A stretch of DNA of 64,000 nt, taken from assembly GCF_002091675.1 (NCBI RefSeq), contig NZ_BDAE01000014.1, forward strand, positions 1 through 64,000. Direction: 5' to 3'. The translations under genes were made by a program, and so were the position numbers. Below the pieces are notes generated by a model. It was not told where the DNA came from, ran no database searches, and saw only the letters and a program-made list of their open reading frames with translations. Every line of letters begins with the position of its first letter. Position 1 is the stretch's first letter. This document shows, one piece after another, positions 8,608 to 16,216 of this stretch. This stretch comes from Pseudomonas luteola NBRC 103146. GTDB taxonomy: Bacteria; Pseudomonadota; Gammaproteobacteria; Pseudomonadales; Pseudomonadaceae.

Positions 8608-8984
8608 ATGTACCCAAAGCTGAATCGCATCATGCTGTACGTCAGAGACGTCCAGGTTACTTGTACCTTTTATGAACGCTATTTCGGTTTCGCTAGTAAG
8701 ATTGACGTTGATGATCTTATCGCTGAACTAATACCAAAGATAAAGATGGCGGTGCCATTATTATGGTTCATCCTGCCGGGAAGGGCATAAAAATAGGACA
8801 AGCTGCCGTCAAACTCGTTTTTGATGTTAAGGATGTAGATAGCTTCAAAGAGCAGTGCATGACCCAGGGGTTAAGGTTTGGCATTACTCATCATGCTGAC
8901 GGTTATTCTTTTGCGAATGCTAAAGACCCCGACGGCAACTCAATATCTATATCCAGCAGGGCGTTCGCTGTGCTCAGTAGATAA
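8608..8984 (+). pseudogene. VOC (glyoxalase-fold) protein gene, frameshifted
   Basis: The first part reads MYPKLNRIMLYVRDVQ with FYERYFGF, a classic VOC N-terminal half. The second half continues in another frame from about 8740: DGGAIIMVHPAGKG, then a C-terminal half ending DPDGNSISISSR. Adding one A to the AAA run at 8736-8738 would join the halves as IPKDKDGGAII. The intact protein would be about 125 residues. Either a real one-base deletion or a homopolymer sequencing error. It lies between repeat copies A and B in an AT-rich pocket; the next gene is also frameshifted. Confidence 0.75.
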
Positions 8985-9030
8985 GACAGTTGAGGTCAAT
9001 CCATAAGCTCTACCTCTTACCTTAACTGAT

Positions 9031-9255
9031 ATGCCTGTATGGTATGCGGTAGTCGCTGGGTTATATCTGAAAGACAACAGCATTTTAAATGCAAATTATT
9101 GGCTGGAAGTGATAATTCGAAAATTTAATCAATGCTGCCCTTTTAAAGGGTCGCCACACGCTTTAGTGTTTGATACGGAAGATTTTGTACTTGCGAGAAA
9201 GTGCGGTGGCAATCGTCATAAGGGAAATGATCAAACCAAAGTCAGAGAATTCTGA
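9031..9255 (+). CDS. Small hypothetical protein of doubtful reality
   Basis: Open frame of 74 codons with no recognised family. The ATG at 9031 lies just upstream of, and the frame runs through, the second 30-bp repeat, which argues that the true start is downstream or that the frame is accidental. The middle (WLEVIIRKFNQCCPFKG, then ALVFDTEDF) looks more protein-like than the ends. It ends 39 bases before the start of the HIT gene. Could be a decayed cassette gene. Confidence 0.25.
   Translation: MPVWYAVVAGLYLKDNSILNANYWLEVIIRKFNQCCPFKGSPHALVFDTEDFVLARKCGGNRHKGNDQTKVREF
9049..9078 (+). repeat. 30-bp direct repeat, copy B
   Basis: Starts GTAGTCGCTGGGTTATA and ends GACAAC. Ungapped alignment to copy C gives 22 of 30 identities, most differences being transitions. 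It sits between the broken VOC gene and the next small frame. Confidence 0.5.
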
Positions 9256-9294
9256 ACAAAGACCTAGCCGGTAATGCCGCTATTAAGGACAAGC

Positions 9295-9725
9295 ATGTCA
9301 CTCATTTCAGATCGTGTGGCGCTCGCACGTACTGGAGCAAACGACAAAGTTATTTGCCGTATGGCCTCTGACTGGGCAGTTATGGGCGATGTACAGTTTC
9401 TTCCAGGCTATTGCCTGTTGCTTCCAGATCCTGTTGTTCCTAGCCTGAATGATCTTGATGCTGAGTCTAGAACCACCTACCTACTCGAAATGACACGTAT
9501 CGGCAATGCTGTTCTAGAGGCTACCGGGGCACTGCGTATGAATTACGAAATATTGGGTAATTCAGAACCAGAACTCCATTGTCACATTTTCCCCGCTATG
9601 CATCGGAACCCGAACAGCATCGTAAAATGCCTGTTTGGTTCTATGACTGGAAAGCCGCTCCCCCATACACAGAAGAAGTTCATGGAAATCTGCAGAAGAA
9701 AATTGCTCAACTTTTGGCTTCATAA
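9295..9725 (+). pseudogene. HIT-family nucleotide hydrolase gene, frameshifted
   Basis: The start is ATG 9295 after AAGGAC. The protein carries RMNYEILGNSEPELHCHIFP, the HIT-type region with its His-x-His catalytic motif. Directly after it the frame breaks: adding one C to the CCCC run at 9591-9594 restores RYASEPEQHRKMPVWFYDW and a natural end QKKIAQLLAS with stop at 9723-9725. The in-frame extension to 9807 without this repair is meaningless sequence. The intact product would be about 143 residues and would hydrolyse a nucleotide derivative. Second one-base homopolymer deletion within 900 bases. Confidence 0.8.
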
Positions 9726-9796
9726 AGCTGAGTGGTTGCTTTACCTAGCAGAATCAAACCTCCTTTTGGCTGATCGCTATTGTCGTTCAGGGCTGG

Positions 9797-9826
9797 GTAG
9801 TCGTTGAGTTATACCCAAGCGACTAC
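9797..9826 (+). repeat. 30-bp direct repeat, copy C
   Basis: Starts GTAGTCGTTGAGTTATA and ends CGACTAC, so its tips form a 7-bp inverted repeat. It lies just after the HIT pseudogene and 18 bases before the end of the convergent glyoxalase gene. Contains GTTGAGT, which fits the integron core-site pattern GTTRRRY, but no full attC site could be drawn. Confidence 0.6.
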
Positions 9827-9843
9827 AAAGCTCAGTGAGCTAA

Positions 9844-10377
9844 TCAGTCCTGGCAGAAACGAATGCGATTACCAAAAGGATCATGGACTTCCATAACCTT
9901 TCCCCACGGCTGGTGAACAATTTCTGGGCGTCCGTAGCTATAGTGTTTTGCTAATAGCTCATCGCGAAAGGCCTTGATGTTTTGCATCGGTACAAAGATC
10001 GTGGACCCCGGACTGGCGTCGCCATGATGTTCGGATAAATGAAGTTTGAGACCGCCTCGGTCAATACCAAGGTAAAGCGGCAGATGAGCTTCAAATCGAT
10101 GTTCGAACTCGACGCTGAAACCCAGGAAGTCCAGGTAAAACTCCCGTGCCTTGGTTTCATCAAATATCCGAAGTATAGGGACAGATCTTCCGAAGATAGG
10201 GTTGTTTTGCGTTTGGTCTTCTTTCGAAAGTGCTGCTGAGGCAGTGTTCCAATCCTTGTAACCCAGTTGATGTGAGATCAACTCAAGCGCAGTAGAGTGG
10301 GGTATGTCTTGATTACGCTCTGCCAATGAAGCACGCAATCTTCTAGCCATCTGTTTGGCTTGCTCAATTGAAATCAT
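9844..10377 (-). CDS. Glyoxalase superfamily protein with N-terminal helical domain
   Basis: 177 residues. The first 50 or so (EQAKQMARRLRASLAERN to LGYKDWNTASAAL) form the small helical domain often found ahead of bleomycin-resistance-like VOC domains in proteobacteria. The VOC domain follows (VPILRIFDETKAREFYLDFL, then HLSEHHGDASPG, MEVHDPFGNRIRF). In relatives this fold binds antibiotics or metal-dependent substrates; the substrate here is unknown. The start is preceded by AGGAGGAACG, a strong ribosome binding site. It is intact, unlike the two genes before it on the other strand. Confidence 0.85.
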   Translation of the reverse strand: MISIEQAKQMARRLRASLAERNQDIPHSTALELISHQLGYKDWNTASAALSKEDQTQNNPIFGRSVPILRIFDETKAREFYLDFLGFSVEFEHRFEAHLPLYLGIDRGGLKLHLSEHHGDASPGSTIFVPMQNIKAFRDELLAKHYSYGRPEIVHQPWGKVMEVHDPFGNRIRFCQD

Positions 10378-10754
10378 CGTTCCTCCTGAAAGCGAAGCAT
10401 TCTGGAGCTCGCATTACCAATGCTTCGGTGATCAGAGAAGCGATTTGGGAGAAAACATGGATGCTTTCACCTTACCCAAGGGGTGCGAGCGGCAGGCAGC
10501 AACGGCCCGCCACGATAGTACTCCCTTAGGCCTTCCATGCCGAGCCGTTTAGAAGGAGCCTACCCAATTCCAAGAGGGCAGGCAGCGGTGCCTGATCAGG
10601 GCAAGTGATTGCTATCCTCTCATGCGCAGCGAGAAAGCCATAATGAGTGGTATTTCAGTGATGAGAAACTTTCGCTGAGCAGGTCGCAGCTGCACTGAAT
10701 GTAGGTTGTTCATAGGGACGACCATCGTAAAGGCTTAGCTGTTCAGGATGCAGG
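10378..10754. other. Intergenic stretch without recognised gene
   Basis: 377 bases. The only structure noted is an inverted repeat, GAAGCATT at 10394-10401 and AATGCTTC at 10419-10426, just upstream of the glyoxalase start. The rest holds short frames without recognisable similarity. Confidence 0.5.
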
Positions 10755-11924
10755 TCAATAGTCAACCCATGCGCCGCCCTGACCTGCAGACTGTACGCAG
10801 CGCTCAACCCAACGCACTCCCTCGACGCCAGCATGGATGTCTGGGTAACGAAGCGTTTTTAATAGCGTGCTATCGTTACGGTCCGTCGCGTCCATGGCCA
10901 GGGCGAAGCGGTAGTAGAGATTGGCCCACGCCTCGAAAAGCCCCTCGGGGTGGCCTGCGCCGATGCGGTCGTCGATCAGGGCGTTGGCGTGGAGGTAGGT
11001 CATGCCGCGCTCCAGCACTTGAGCTGGTTGACCCTGGATTTCGAATGAAAGTTGGTTAGGACGTTCATCCCACCATTCAAGACTGGCCCTGGAGCCGATC
11101 ACGCGGACCTTCTGACCATGCATGGAACCTGCGTTTACAGCACTGGACCAGACCATGCCCATGGCACCACTGTCATATTCCATGAGGGTATAGGCATTGT
11201 CCTCCAGCGGGGCACGGCTTTTGACAAAGCTCTGGCGCGAGCACATCAAGCGCTTGATCTTCAGGTCAGGCAACATAACTTCTGAAATATACAGCGGATG
11301 GGTACCTATATCGCCTAGCACGTAGCTAGGGCCCGCTATGCGCGGGTCCATACGCCATAGGGCGGCCCCGTTTTGTGACTCTACGGAGTCACTATGAAAA
11401 CCGTGGGCAAATTGCATGTGTACCATCCGAATTTCGCCCAGTTCGCCTTGGGCAATCATTTGGCGGGCCTGCTCGATCAGTTGATGGCCGGCGTAACCAT
11501 AGGTCACGCCTACGATTCTGTTTTTCGCCAAAGTTACTTCACGCAATGTTTCAGCTTCCGCCACTGTAAAGCACAGGGGCTTTTCACAGATTACATGCAA
11601 GCCTGCCTCCAGCGCCGCCTTGGTAATGGCGTAATGCGTGACATTGGGCGTGGCGATGGATACCGCCTGAATACCATCCGGTCGCTGGGCCTCCTGTTCA
11701 AACAGACTGAGGTAGTCTGGGTAACAGCGTTCAGGATCGACACCTAGTGTTATGCCAAATTCGAGGCCGCGTTCAGGATTGATATCGAATGCTCCAGCTA
11801 CCAAGGCAAAGTTCTGATCACGCAAGGCGGCCGAACGATGAATATAGCCGATTTGGCTATCACGACCGCCTCCTACCATGGCCCAGCGGATGGGGTGGGG
11901 GATACGCTTGCTGCCATTAATCAT
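10755..11924 (-). CDS. Gfo/Idh/MocA family oxidoreductase
   Basis: 389-residue NAD(P)-dependent dehydrogenase of sugars, inositols or their derivatives. The N-terminal Rossmann motif AMVGGGRDSQIGYIHR (about 15-30) binds the cofactor. CEKPLC (about 134) carries the family's catalytic-site EKP. The C-terminal half is the alpha/beta GFO domain. It starts 25 bases after the stop of the TIM-barrel isomerase gene on the same strand, so the two form an operon, divergent from a LacI-type regulator. This pairing is typical of inositol or rare-sugar catabolism. Substrate not assignable from sequence. Confidence 0.9.
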   Translation of the reverse strand: MINGSKRIPHPIRWAMVGGGRDSQIGYIHRSAALRDQNFALVAGAFDINPERGLEFGITLGVDPERCYPDYLSLFEQEAQRPDGIQAVSIATPNVTHYAITKAALEAGLHVICEKPLCFTVAEAETLREVTLAKNRIVGVTYGYAGHQLIEQARQMIAQGELGEIRMVHMQFAHGFHSDSVESQNGAALWRMDPRIAGPSYVLGDIGTHPLYISEVMLPDLKIKRLMCSRQSFVKSRAPLEDNAYTLMEYDSGAMGMVWSSAVNAGSMHGQKVRVIGSRASLEWWDERPNQLSFEIQGQPAQVLERGMTYLHANALIDDRIGAGHPEGLFEAWANLYYRFALAMDATDRNDSTLLKTLRYPDIHAGVEGVRWVERCVQSAGQGGAWVDY

Positions 11925-11949
11925 TGTTATTGTCCTTTAGCAGAGTGGG

Positions 11950-12873
11950 TTAGAAACCGATCGTAGAGAGGTAGCTGCGGCTGGCCGCAACATCGTGCAA
12001 GGTGCCCTTGGCGTTGCGCGGATCGCGCTCCTGTTCGACGGTGATGTAGCCCTGATAACCCAGTGTTTGAATGAGTTCGTATAGGGCAGGGTAGTTGATG
12101 ACGCCGCGTCCAATTGGGCACATGACGCCTTTGGCACAGGCATCAAAGAAGCTAATGCGTTCATCCATGACCTGATCGAATATCGCCTGATCGATATCTT
12201 TGAAATGCAGGTAGTCAAGGCGACTTCCGTACTGGCGGAGCGTCGCTATCGGATCCATGCCGGCGTAATACAAATGGCCTGTATCCAGGCACAAACCCGC
12301 AACATCGTCGGGAATATCTTCTACCAGCTGCGCCAACTCATCGGCGAACTCGATATAGCCACCGGCGTGCGGGTGAATCACCGTTCGCACGCCATATTCC
12401 TTCCAGCTGAGGTCGGCTATGGTACGGATGTGACTCATCATGTGCTGCCAGTCCTGCTGGGGAAGACGCGGAGCTTGGTCAGAATGGCCAGCGTTATAGT
12501 CGCGTTCTTCATGTCCCCAGTCGATTACAACCAGATAGGGCATACGGAAACGTTGGCCGGGCTCCTGCTCGATAACGGGTAGGTGCGTAAGTAAGGAGCA
12601 AATAGTGTGCGTCTGCTCTAGAAGATTTGACAGGTTTCGAGGGTCAACAAGGTTATCGAAGATAGTTCCGGCAACCACATGCAGATCATGTGCGGTCAGA
12701 ACATCACCAACTGTGTGAACGTCTAGCGGAAGATATCCATAAGGACCTAGTTCAATCCCGCGGTAACCGGCCTGCGAGGCTTCGTGCAGTACATGCTGCC
12801 AAGGGGGAAGAAAAGGATTGTTGACGTCATCAACTCCCCAACAGCAAGGGGCAGTGGATATTTTTATGGCCAT
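11950..12873 (-). CDS. Sugar phosphate isomerase/epimerase family TIM barrel
   Basis: 307 residues of the xylose-isomerase-like AP-endonuclease-2 fold (relatives: IolE, IolI, hydroxypyruvate isomerase). Metal ligands are visible in VIHPHAGGY, CLDTGHLYY, YLHFKDID and the final GYITVEQE. It probably isomerises, epimerises or dehydrates the keto-product of the partner oxidoreductase. Upstream gene of the two-gene operon, divergent from the LacI-type regulator; an operator-like box lies about 100 bases upstream of its start. The start is ATG 12873 (GCGCAAC before it; weak ribosome binding site). Confidence 0.87.
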   Translation of the reverse strand: MAIKISTAPCCWGVDDVNNPFLPPWQHVLHEASQAGYRGIELGPYGYLPLDVHTVGDVLTAHDLHVVAGTIFDNLVDPRNLSNLLEQTHTICSLLTHLPVIEQEPGQRFRMPYLVVIDWGHEERDYNAGHSDQAPRLPQQDWQHMMSHIRTIADLSWKEYGVRTVIHPHAGGYIEFADELAQLVEDIPDDVAGLCLDTGHLYYAGMDPIATLRQYGSRLDYLHFKDIDQAIFDQVMDERISFFDACAKGVMCPIGRGVINYPALYELIQTLGYQGYITVEQERDPRNAKGTLHDVAASRSYLSTIGF

Positions 12874-12971
12874 GTTGCGCTCCGAGGCTTGTTGTTATGA
12901 CGGGGCTGTAGCACGTGATCGAAAGGCTAGAAGGCCTAGAAAAGTAAAGCTAGAGAAGGGATGGCGTTATC

Positions 12972-12991
12972 TGTCAAAACCTTTCAAACAA
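12972..12991. promoter_or_regulatory. Operator-like box upstream of the isomerase operon
   Basis: TGTCAAAACCTTTCAAACAA. The half-site TCAAA occurs twice with a 10-base period. The same box recurs with two substitutions at 13205-13224, the other end of the divergent intergenic region. Probable binding site of the adjacent LacI-type protein; inferred from position and duplication only. Confidence 0.55.
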
Positions 12992-13204
12992 ATAGAGTAG
13001 ACTTTCATTTCCTGGCAGAAACGCACGCATGCCATTTAGGAAGGCATTGAAGTCTTTCTGGTGGACTTAACTATCGAAAAGAGAACGCATAAGTCTTAAG
13101 AGAGCTATGCTACAAACAGCGTGTAAGCCAATCCATTTGTAATAGAGTAGCCTGCAGCGCAGGGCCTCTTTGCTAGTAGCAGGTGCTATAGTCGCGACGG
13201 AACC

Positions 13205-13224
13205 TATCAAAACCTGTCAAACAA
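13205..13224. promoter_or_regulatory. Operator-like box upstream of the regulator gene
   Basis: TATCAAAACCTGTCAAACAA, 18 of 20 bases identical to 12972-12991 and in the same orientation. It lies 20 bases before the preferred regulator start, as expected for autoregulation plus looping with the distal box. Confidence 0.55.
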
Positions 13225-13244
13225 GCGGCTTAGGTAATCCACGC

Positions 13245-14306
13245 ATGTCAGAGCCTTCTAGTGTCTCGTCGCGTCGCCCTACTATGGAAGATGTAGCCCG
13301 TCTGGCAGGGGTCAGCCTGTCAACAGTGGACCGGGTCATCAATCTGAGAGCCAGAGTGCGTGCAGACACAGCGCGGCGTATCGCCGATGCCGCATCTCAA
13401 CTGGGTTTTCATGCACGGGGCATTATCGAGCAACATCTGGCAGGGCAGCGGCCCATCGTGCGGCTGGGCTTTCTGCTCATGAAGCAGGGCGTGGCGTTTT
13501 ACCAAAGGTTAGCCGAAGCGCTAGCCGAGGCAGCCGCCACCACGCTTAAGGCACAGGTAAGGGTTGTGATTACCTATCTGGATGACTTCGACCCTTCTAC
13601 CACGGCGCAGCGGATTCTAGCGTTGCGTGGTCAGGTAGATGCACTAGGTGTCGTTGCAGCCGATCACCGCGAAGTATGCGAAGCGGTGGCCTCCTTGCGC
13701 GCAGACGGTATGCCTGTAATCGCACTAGTGTCTGATCTGGCAGCCTCTGCGGGTGCAGGTTATGTAGGGCTTGATAGCCGCCGGGCGGGACGTACAGCCG
13801 GCTGGTTCATTACCCAGCTGGCTCGCCAGCCAGGGGCGGTGGCGCTATTGATCGGCACTCAGCGCTTCCAGTGTCAGGAGCTGTGTGAAATGAGCTTTCG
13901 AAGTTATTTGAGCGAGCGGGCCGGGGAGTGGGAGCTTCTGGTGCCCAGGCTTACGCTGGAAGATGAAATGTTCGCTTATGAGAACACCTTGGATTTATTA
14001 AGAGGCCAGCCTGATCTGGCAGGGCTGTACGTGGCGGGAGGAGGGATAGAAGGGGTACTGCGTGCGCTCAGGGAGGTACGCGAGCGGCAAGGACGCTTAC
14101 CCGTAGTGGTCTGTCATGATCTGACGCCTCTTACCCAGGCTGCCTTGAAGGATGGTCTCGTCCAGGCGGTATTGTCGCATCCGCTCGGCGTCATGGCGCA
14201 GGATGCTGTGCATGAATTGGTAAAGGCGGCTCTTGCTGCACCGGAGCCACTGCCGATGGGGCGAAATGCGCTTGCGCCGCATATCAGTACACCCGAAAGT
14301 GTGTAA
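13245..14306 (+). CDS. LacI/GalR-type transcriptional regulator
   Basis: 354 residues from ATG 13245 (an in-frame ATG at 13170 would add 25 residues with no domain content). The N-terminal helix-turn-helix reads TMEDVARLAGVSLSTVDRVI, with the hinge region up to about residue 60, then a periplasmic-binding-protein-like ligand domain (RLGFLLMKQG, ALGVVAADH, AGYVGLDSRRAG). The Ser-to-Asp change in STVDRV relative to LacI STVSRV is typical of a subfamily near inositol and rare-sugar genes. It is divergent from the oxidoreductase/isomerase operon and probably represses it; the inducer is unknown. Confidence 0.9.
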   Translation: MSEPSSVSSRRPTMEDVARLAGVSLSTVDRVINLRARVRADTARRIADAASQLGFHARGIIEQHLAGQRPIVRLGFLLMKQGVAFYQRLAEALAEAAATTLKAQVRVVITYLDDFDPSTTAQRILALRGQVDALGVVAADHREVCEAVASLRADGMPVIALVSDLAASAGAGYVGLDSRRAGRTAGWFITQLARQPGAVALLIGTQRFQCQELCEMSFRSYLSERAGEWELLVPRLTLEDEMFAYENTLDLLRGQPDLAGLYVAGGGIEGVLRALREVRERQGRLPVVVCHDLTPLTQAALKDGLVQAVLSHPLGVMAQDAVHELVKAALAAPEPLPMGRNALAPHISTPESV

Positions 14307-14450
14307 TCACTCCTTAAGTTAATAACTTCCTGGAGGGCCGAACGTCCTGTGAGAGGACAGCCACATACAGGATGAGCATCGGTCGCGTAACTACATACGC
14401 TCGGGAGCTGGTTCATGAAACGGCTTGATCTCCACAACACAGATATAATA

Positions 14451-14466
14451 CTGTAAATGCATACAG
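14451..14466. promoter_or_regulatory. LexA (SOS) box
   Basis: CTGTAAATGCATACAG is an exact CTGT-N8-ACAG LexA site. TATAAT at 14444-14449, a perfect -10 hexamer, abuts it, and the start codon of the DUF1654 gene lies 10 bases downstream. LexA bound here would block the promoter. Confidence 0.88.
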
Positions 14467-14475
14467 TGTTGAGCT

Positions 14476-14733
14476 ATGCGTATGGCTAAGAAAACCACGT
14501 CCTCTCCACCTACCCCTAAACCCTATGACTTACTTGCTATGCGTCTTCAGCGGGTTATCAACAGTCCAGCCGCACAGCACGCAAAAACAGCCCTGCTTGA
14601 GCGGCTCGAAAGCGATCCGGATGAGGTATGGGAGCAGATCATGGCGGAGCTTGAGGAAACCGATAACGTAACCTTGGCTTTTCGTGATGATGGGAACGTC
14701 CAGATTTTTTGGACCGTTCCGCAGGAGGGCTGA
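14476..14733 (+). CDS. DUF1654 family protein under LexA control
   Basis: 85 residues. KPYDLLAMRLQRVINSPAAQ, ERLESDPDEVWEQIMAELEE and VTLAFRDDGNVQIFW follow the DUF1654 pattern (PF07867), a family largely confined to Pseudomonas and its phages. Small, charged, no signal peptide. ATG 14476 and ATG 14482 are both possible. The LexA box ten bases upstream makes it a predicted SOS gene; the function is unknown. A broken umuC tail lies just downstream on the other strand, so the locus may once have held a larger damage-response module. Confidence 0.85.
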   Translation: MRMAKKTTSSPPTPKPYDLLAMRLQRVINSPAAQHAKTALLERLESDPDEVWEQIMAELEETDNVTLAFRDDGNVQIFWTVPQEG

Positions 14734-14882
14734 TCTGAAGCCCTCTCGGTTTCTCTGCGGCTCGATTCAAAGTGATCACCTATGTATAAACATCACCTAG
14801 CTGCGCACCGTCCATGATTGATCCAGCCGTGTGGTGTAGTTCTAGCTTATCAGCTAGTGCCGCATAGCTCAGTCCGGATGGA

Positions 14883-15150
14883 TCAGCCGTAACTCGCTCC
14901 GAGCCGGTCGGCACCTGCTGACTGCTCGGGCTGGAATAGCCCCATGGAATATTCGTCACGTTGCTTAAGGCCTATCAGGAGGATTTCAAACTTGGCGTAG
15001 GCATAGCCCATCCTGATAGATGTGCTTCAGTCTGTGCAGGGCGTACTGGATCAGCACGCGCGTGTCATCGATGGAGTAGGGCAGGTTCAAAATGGCCTCT
15101 TTCGAGTAACGGTGCTCTGGCGGGCCGTACATGCCGGTCTGCTTAGGATC
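14883..15150 (-). pseudogene. Remnant of a umuC-like DNA polymerase V gene
   Basis: The minus strand reads MYGPPEHRYSKEAILNLPYS followed by IDDTRVLIQYALHRLKHIYQ, which matches the little-finger region of UmuC/RulB. One extra G near 15010 shifts the frame; after correction it continues DGYAYAKFEILLIGL and YSMGLFQPEQSAGADRL, the start of the C-terminal DUF4113-like tail, and stops at TGA 14883-14885. The catalytic N-terminal two thirds are absent. The remnant ends near an inverted repeat at 15160-15233 that may mark the deletion or insertion point. Confidence 0.65.
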
Positions 15151-15159
15151 TGGCAAAGT

Positions 15160-15233
15160 AACTGTTGCGCCCTGAGCCTTCCCGCAGCCCAAGCTGTGCA
15201 GCTGGCCAATGACACGGCCAGGGCGCAACAGTT
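15160..15233. repeat. Perfect 15-bp inverted repeat with 44-base loop
   Basis: AACTGTTGCGCCCTG at 15160-15174 and its exact complement CAGGGCGCAACAGTT at 15219-15233. No coding function is visible inside. The size (74 bases) suits a small non-autonomous element, a fold-back repeat or a strong terminator. Confidence 0.7.
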
Positions 15234-15258
15234 CTACTGGCGCTGGTCGAACGCGCAG

Positions 15259-15834
15259 CTAATATCTCTCCTCATTCAAGTTGTAAGCAGGCTCGCTCAA
15301 TGCAGCCAACGCCGGACTATTGGTTAGTAGACTAATGTCTTGTATGAGCTTGTGCATTATAATTTCACGCTGGAGACAGTTAGCCAGATCCCGTAAGCGC
15401 ATCATTTGGTCGTGTTTTAATGTTCTGGCATGAGTATCAATAATGCAGAGCGTGCCGATAGGTAGATAACCTGGCATATACAAGGGACAACCTGCATAAA
15501 ACCGAATGTAGGGGTCTCCAGTGACCAAGGGATTATCGGCGAAACGCAAGTCGGCTTTGGTATCAGGGATATAAAGAACTGACTTCTCTAAAATTGCGTG
15601 GCCACAAAACGAAATTTCGCGAGACGTTTCACTGACTCCAAGTCCAGCGCACCCTAAGAACCACTGCCGATTTACATCTACCAGCGACACCGCTGCGATA
15701 GGTACATCGCACAAGGTCTTGGCAAGCCGAACAAACCGCTCAAAACGCTCATCCTTTTGACTATCGAGCAGGCCAAGTGAATGAAGCGCCTCTAGGCGCT
15801 CCTTTTCAACAGGGTGAAGTTGAGGAGTTTTCAT
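15259..15834 (-). CDS. GAF-domain protein
   Basis: About 191 residues from ATG 15834 (an in-frame ATG at 15894 would add 20 residues; neither has a strong ribosome binding site). The opening PVEKERLEALHSLGLLDSQ and the body FVRLAKTLCDVPIAAVSLVD, SREISFCGHAILE and GTLCIIDTHART are the standard form of the GAF domain found ahead of diguanylate cyclases and kinases. Here no output domain follows; after the GAF fold come about 35 helical residues. It may be a stand-alone sensor or a truncated signalling protein. A CRP/Vfr-like palindrome lies about 165 bases upstream of this start. Confidence 0.82.
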   Translation of the reverse strand: MKTPQLHPVEKERLEALHSLGLLDSQKDERFERFVRLAKTLCDVPIAAVSLVDVNRQWFLGCAGLGVSETSREISFCGHAILEKSVLYIPDTKADLRFADNPLVTGDPYIRFYAGCPLYMPGYLPIGTLCIIDTHARTLKHDQMMRLRDLANCLQREIIMHKLIQDISLLTNSPALAALSEPAYNLNEERY

Positions 15835-15999
15835 AATTTTTATATCCGAGGGCTTGCCTGTTGTGTCTAAGGGCCTGGGTCGTAAAAGTGGCATAGCAGT
15901 CTGACCTTGCGAAGCCAGTTAGATACAGCCAAGAAAGGCGCAACTAACCAGGAGGCTGATTGAACGAAAATGGATAAGCCCGATGTAATCAATATCTAA

Positions 16000-16015
16000 T
16001 GTGATATATGTCACA
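16000..16015. promoter_or_regulatory. CRP/Vfr-type palindrome
   Basis: TGTGATATATGTCACA matches TGTGA-N6-TCACA exactly, and the flanking AA and TT extend the symmetry to 20 bases. Position and strand fit control of the divergent-side GAF gene, whose start is 106-166 bases away. No other gene start is closer. Confidence 0.6.
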
Positions 16016-16216
16016 TTATTCCAGGCGTGCTTTAAATCTACTCCTGGGTTCTCAAAGGTAAAAAACGACTGATGAATAGCTGTTTGACGCTGTCACCGCT
16101 GTTATCCAGGTATTTGGAGCCTCGAATTCAGGTGTGAGCAAACTGTGTGGCTTGTAGGCCTCTGTCTAAAAAAGATTTTTTCAAGCAATCCGTAAGCAAG
16201 CCAGAGAAATCATGGC

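Larger units (their letters stand above)
14734..15258. other. Degenerate stretch between DUF1654 and GAF genes
   Basis: 525 bases with no intact gene. It holds the umuC remnant (14883-15150, minus strand) and a perfect 15-bp inverted repeat (15160-15233). The 14734-14880 part shows nothing recognisable. Confidence 0.6.

Noticed and set aside
8428-9826. Integron attC array
   Set aside because: The core GTTGAGT fits GTTRRRY, but the matching RYYYAAC end and the attC stem could not be drawn for any copy and no integrase is in the window; kept only as repeats.
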